Source: Choristocarpus tenellus KU-1152 (lineage: Eukaryota; Phaeophyceae). Taken from it: a stretch of 23,031 bases of DNA. Under the pieces are notes generated by a model. It had not been told where the DNA came from. It saw nothing but the letters and a program-made list of their open reading frames with translations, and did not search any database. This document shows, piece by piece, positions 18,879 through 23,031 of this stretch. The position numbers and the translations under genes were made by a program. The stretch covers positions 1 to 23,031 of the forward strand of contig CAXNAD020000269.1 of NCBI GenBank assembly GCA_964200185.2. Direction: 5' to 3'. Every line of letters begins with the position of its first letter. Position 1 is the first letter of the stretch.

Positions 18879-21800
18879 TCAGCTGAAAGTCTTGCGCCTG
18901 TGCCTTGCAAGGTCTTGTTCCCTGGCCTGGGTCTCTGCCTCAAGGGTCTGGAGGTGGGCTGCGAGGTTCTTCACCTGAGGTGATGGAAAGGTAAAGGACA
19001 ATTGGGATGATATTGACAAGTGTCCTTAAGTCAGGCTCAGACAGTCAATATGTATGTTCAACAAAGCCCTTCCTAGAGAGGGTCAAAGATAAAGAATTCC
19101 AAGGCAGGTCTTTTCTGATAGGATCAGAATGTGTTCATTTCATTTTATTTCTCCCTGCTTTCAAAACAAAACACACTACAATACAACACAACACCAGCAA
19201 TTTGTGTAAAATTGAAAACCTCCAATTTCTGCCATGAGAGTACAATCAATATCGTTCCCCCTCTTGAATAATGCATCTTGCCCTTGAACTAGATTGTGAT
19301 TTATTGGAATTAGTAGAACAAAGAATACACCCACCACCATTCTATTGGTGACAGAGCAGGAAAGAGAATTTCCTTGAAAAATCCAATAACCGTTGACAAA
19401 AAAAACAAAAATACACATGAGTGAAAAGGTTAAGAGTACATCCTATTTGAATTTGTACAACAGGCATACATGACCAGGGAAGTGTGGTGATCACAACAAT
19501 TTTTTTCAACAGAGAGACAGTATGAAGTTAGAATGAGGTACATCATGATACCCTCAAGTCCTCAGTACTACTTTGTTTGAATTCAACAATTTCTGGTGAA
19601 AAGAAGCAAGTTGTTGGCCAAAACTATAACAAAAAATGAAGGAATTTTGCAACTTGATGCTCTCATCTAAAAAGTGAAGATTTGGTGCAGGACAATAGGT
19701 GAGGCACGTTTGTAGTAGACCAAGCAATAGCCATTATAGCTTGCTGCACTAATTTTCGTGGTGGTGTGAGTTAATGGCAACAGAACAAGTCACCAGGCCC
19801 CGCAGCTTTTGTGTATTGATTTGATTCTCATGGATTGATTCCCCTTTTGTGTATTGATTTGATACAACTGAACCTTATTCGTTCTTCCTACAGTAGAGCA
19901 CTATCAAAAGCTTTCTGCAAAGTTCACGATTTGCTCACACCCTTTTACCTGTGCTACATGCTGCACCTTTTCTCAACTGCCCTCCGAAACACCCAACAAA
20001 TAAATCGATATTTCTCATTCCGATCTCAACGGACCAGCTACATCACCTGGTCAGTCTTCTTTGTCAGGATAGAGTTGACCTTTTGGTCCACCTTCCATCG
20101 TGTGGATCACAAGGAAGGGAAGTAAAGTAACGGGGGGGTCCAAGTCACACGTTGAGAAAAATTAATGGGGAACAGGGGAGGATGGTGGGGCGAGTGGGGT
20201 TCTTTGCAAGGAAAGTGCAACCTTTTGTGTACCTATGGAGGTAAGATGCATGGGTGGTTGAGCGTTGGGAAGATGAGGATGTAGCATACACATGCCATGG
20301 GTTAAATGTAAATGTAAGTGTCAGTGTCAATGTCAGGACTTGGGAGAGGAGAGATGGGTGCTACTGTGATAAACTTTCCTCCTGCGAATGATTGCAAGAT
20401 AGATGAGAGCGTGCCACCCTGGGCTGAGTTGCTCCTCAAATAATCCATTGTGTATTCTGGGAAACGTCCCAGCGGTTAAAATGGTCAGAAAACGGTTTGG
20501 ATCCTCACAGCTTCTTCGCTATGGTGGTACTATGTGGGGTAACATGGCAACAGAAGGTTTGGTTGGATGTATCTGTTGGATGTATCTGTAGATACTCTTC
20601 TCCCCTGCACAAGTTGTCCTTGGGCATGTCTTTGGGTGTTTTCAACCAAGCACGACAAATGTTGCTCCTGACAAAATCTTTGACATACAGCATTGCCGCT
20701 GTTTCAGCTCACATTCTTGATTTGATTTCTGGAAACTTTATTGTACAAAAGAAGGGGTCTACTACACAAGGGTCGATTAGGGTTAGGGTTAGAAGGATCA
20801 ATTGAAACAAAAATAAATGAATTCAAGAAGGGTTAGGGCTTCCGGCACAGTTTCCCTTCGGTGTGTCAGTGGGAGCAAGTAACACAAAGCAATAAAGTGT
20901 GACCTACACAGATATCATTTGAATAAAGCAATGCTTATGTTGCCCCCCAGAGGATCGTCTTGGATCCAAGATTGCAAGGGAAAGGCCATGTGCATATGGA
21001 TGGATCCTCTTGACTGCTCTTCTAGGACAGTACCCGTAGGGAGTATCTTTGGGTGTACCCAACATATTGCTGTGACAACTGCTGCTGCTATGAACACCAT
21101 TGCCTACATTTTTTTAAGTTGATATTATCGTTTTGGATCTTAGGAAAGGTGCCACGGGCTGGCAGTCTTACCTCATATAGGTGTAGAGTTAGGGTCACAT
21201 CACCATATAGGTTGCATCTGTAAGAATTAGTTTTGGGATGAACACAATCACACAATACTCTCAGAGTGGGACAGAGTACAATCGGGTGACACAAGAGTGG
21301 ACTGTTAGGGAATCCATTTCTTGCTTAGTTTACATGCCAACACAAATCATTTGCCAGACTCCCTTGGAGTGCAACTTGGGCGAGGATGTGATGTTGGGGG
21401 TATACCTCAAGACTGATTTACGCTACTATGGGGGAGTGCTGCAGTGATCCAGATGGTGTGCACGCCTCAACCCATCAACACAACAGTGCTGCCCAAAGCC
21501 CACCAAACCAAAGTCGGGAGGCTGGGACAAATGAAAAACAACAAATATGATGATGATCAAGGCTATCCCCTACCATCATAGGGTTGCCATATCATCATTC
21601 CTATGTTACTCCAGAGTTCTAGGAGGATACATATGCTACGAGAGCCACCTGGATTGGCAAGGGGATTATATTCTGCCATGCACCTGGTTCCTTGAAAGGG
21701 ACGTAGTGGCTAGGGATACAACGGTAATAATCCATATCCCACACCTTGTCAATCTCTGCATCCAATGAGGTTTTGAGTTTCACCGCTTCCTCCTCTGCAT

Positions 21801-21948
21801 CCTCAGCTGCTCCACGTTCTCTGGCCTCATACTCCTCGCATTGCTTGGATAGCTTGGTCACCTCTGCCCTGCCTGCGGCCCTCTCTGCCGCCAGCTCTTC
21901 CGTAAGTCTCTCCAGGGACGTAGTCGAACGTCTTTTTTCATTAAGAAC
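18879..21948 (-). CDS. Coiled-coil protein, C-terminal exons (partial)
   Basis: Two minus-strand exons are visible: 21948-21745 (68 codons) and 18974-18879 (31 codons plus TGA), both phase 0. The joined sequence passes smoothly through the junction (DAEIDK|VKNLAAHLQTLEAE) in a continuous heptad-like, Glu/Ala/Lys/Leu-rich helix. The upstream exon is rich in RLTEELAAERAAG-type repeats typical of long coiled coils. The donor is AAG|gtgtgg and the final acceptor is cctcag|GTG. The first visible exon starts after a ccaag acceptor and contains no suitable ATG, so upstream exons are needed; I could not find them up to 23031. The 2,770-nt intron may hide further exons. The coiled coil gives no specific function; tethering or cytoskeletal roles are common but unproven here. 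Confidence 0.6.
19807..19863 (+). repeat. 19-bp direct repeat
   Basis: TTTTGTGTATTGATTTGAT occurs at 19807-19825 and 19845-19863, a 38-nt period, with a partial GGATTGATT copy between. It lies in the large intron of the coiled-coil gene. Confidence 0.8.
20562..20587 (+). repeat. 13-bp perfect tandem duplication
   Basis: GTTGGATGTATCT is repeated twice head to tail, in the large intron of the coiled-coil gene. It is a simple replication-slippage type duplication. Confidence 0.8.
20777..20792 (+). repeat. Short interstitial telomere-like repeat
   Basis: TTAGGGTTAGGGTTAG is about 2.7 units of TTAGGG, and a further GGGTTAGGG lies some 40 nt downstream (about 20830). The tract is too short to be a telomere. 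It could be a repaired break or chance. Confidence 0.5.
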
Positions 21949-23031
21949 CTTGGTGGTGAATGGACGGGTGGATGAAGGGTGAATGATTCCAGGTAGATGA
22001 AGAGGTAGGTGGGAGATAAAAAACCGCTGATGGAATAAGTTGAGGCACCCTTTGATACAATACTGAGGGCTACTATGAGCAACGCTTTCGAGAGGAATGT
22101 ATCATATTGATCCTGTTCTTGTAGACACCAAAGGATACAAAAGACATCATGTGGTGGACCGCAGTACTGTCCCCGCAGACAGTTTCTGTTTCCAAGCAAA
22201 TTTGTGGCCGTTTCTCCAACTCCCTTGCTTGTAATGTTGTGTCCCCACAAATAACCATACACCACTATACAGTAGTGTACCAAAACATCTGCCCCCGCCC
22301 CTGCCCCCCCCTTTCACCCACTCGAAATGGTACCCAACAATTTAGTTTTTCAGAAACTACAATAATGTGTTCTCAACAACTTTGCATGGATGGGAGAGGA
22401 TTGCTAGGAGCCGATATCTGATCCTTTTTTCTATGTAGAGAGTGAACAGAGTGTTTACGTTTTGGGTCTCGTATTTGTAGATTTGAAGCATTCAACTACC
22501 CACAACAAAACAGAGGGATTGTCTCCCTAGGTAGGCCTATAAATGGATTCAATAGACCAACTCAGAAGCGGTTCCATCATGATGAAAACAATCAAACTCC
22601 AAGCAATCCCTGTCAAAACTTGCAGCTGACTTGCACTTGTGTTGAAAAAAAATTACATTAAGGTACTCAAGGGCACTCACTCAATCTATGTGACCAAGCC
22701 GTATCAATTTATGAGCTTGCTTCAAATGGGATCGTCTGGCTCTGAAAAAATAGACTACTGAAGACAGCAACCTCCAATGAAGATCTTTTTGGTACAGAAT
22801 TTGGATATTTGGCAATCGAAGTATATGTCACTTTTGGTTATCCATGTAATCGCCTCCCTGGTGCTAAGCAGTTTGGCGATGTAGATAGGTAACACTGCAT
22901 CATAATTGAACCAACTGCTCCTAGAAACTCATATCAGATGCAGCAAAGGTTCTTATTAATCACATTTTGACCCAATACAATCGGTTGCTTGCACCATTCC
23001 AGGGTCAAAGTATCTGGGGGGGGCGGAGGGG
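21949..23031. other. Unassigned right end of the window
   Basis: This stretch should contain or precede the 5' exons of the coiled-coil gene, but no frame with convincing coding character and splice sites is visible on either strand. A minus-strand stretch near 22215-22190 (QARELEKR) looks helical but is short and in an unsupported frame. The end (23016-23031) is a G-rich run. Confidence 0.5.

Noticed and set aside
20777-20840. Telomere or chromosome end
   Set aside because: Fewer than three TTAGGG units with unique sequence on both sides; at most an interstitial fragment.
21858-22283. 141-aa minus-strand frame overlapping the coiled-coil exon
   Set aside because: Its end uses a different frame from the clear coiled-coil exon, and its remaining residues show no coding pattern.
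1-23031. CRISPR arrays, operons or prokaryotic signals
   Set aside because: No regularly spaced repeats were seen, and the genes are intron-containing and eukaryotic.

Overview
The window is nuclear DNA from an intron-rich eukaryote, most likely an alga or other protist. The reasons are spliceosomal introns of 101 to about 2,770 nt, metazoan/plant-type protein families (JMJD4, a NOVA/BTR1-type triple-KH protein), long spacers and no operons. I cannot fix the lineage. A run of 10 N marks an assembly gap, and long G or C homopolymers sit beside it and elsewhere. All gene models were built by hand from reading frame, splice sites, intron phase and family similarity. Each complete model closes in phase from ATG to stop.

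Layout: (1) 30-80, minus strand: a convincing 3' half of a tRNA-Ser(GCU) with no recognisable 5' half next to it. (2) 212-5124, plus: a seven-exon JMJD4-type JmjC hydroxylase of 495 aa, whose 2.2 kb intron 5 carries an antisense, frameshifted hAT transposase remnant. (3) 5125-6119: spacer with a C-tract, the gap and a 23-nt C-tract. (4) 6120-9669, minus: a four-exon gene for an unrecognised 282-aa charged protein ending in two tyrosine-rich repeats. Its 1.8 kb intron 3 carries two inverted copies of a tRNA-like repeat. (5) 9670-10131: a 462-bp head-to-head promoter region. (6) 10132-16799, plus: a nine-exon, 422-aa three-KH RNA-binding protein, closest in KH3 to the NOVA/BTR1 type. (7) 16800-18878: a convergent spacer with two perfect inverted repeats. 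(8) 18879-21948, minus: the 3' exons of a coiled-coil gene whose 5' end is not visible. (9) 21949-23031: nothing I can call.

Gene order is JMJD4 > < unknown | NOVA-like > < coiled coil. Two encoded proteins touch RNA-based processes: JMJD4 relatives hydroxylate the translation termination factor eRF1, and NOVA-type proteins control splicing by binding YCAY clusters. YCAY clusters occur inside the NOVA-like gene itself, so self-regulation is possible. Splicing is notable: two introns appear to be GC-AG, and about five 3' splice sites read AAG. The strongest candidates for something undescribed are the isolated tRNA-Ser 3' half (possible permuted or split tRNA), the tRNA-shaped inverted repeat at 6822-7079, and the unrecognised tyrosine-repeat protein.
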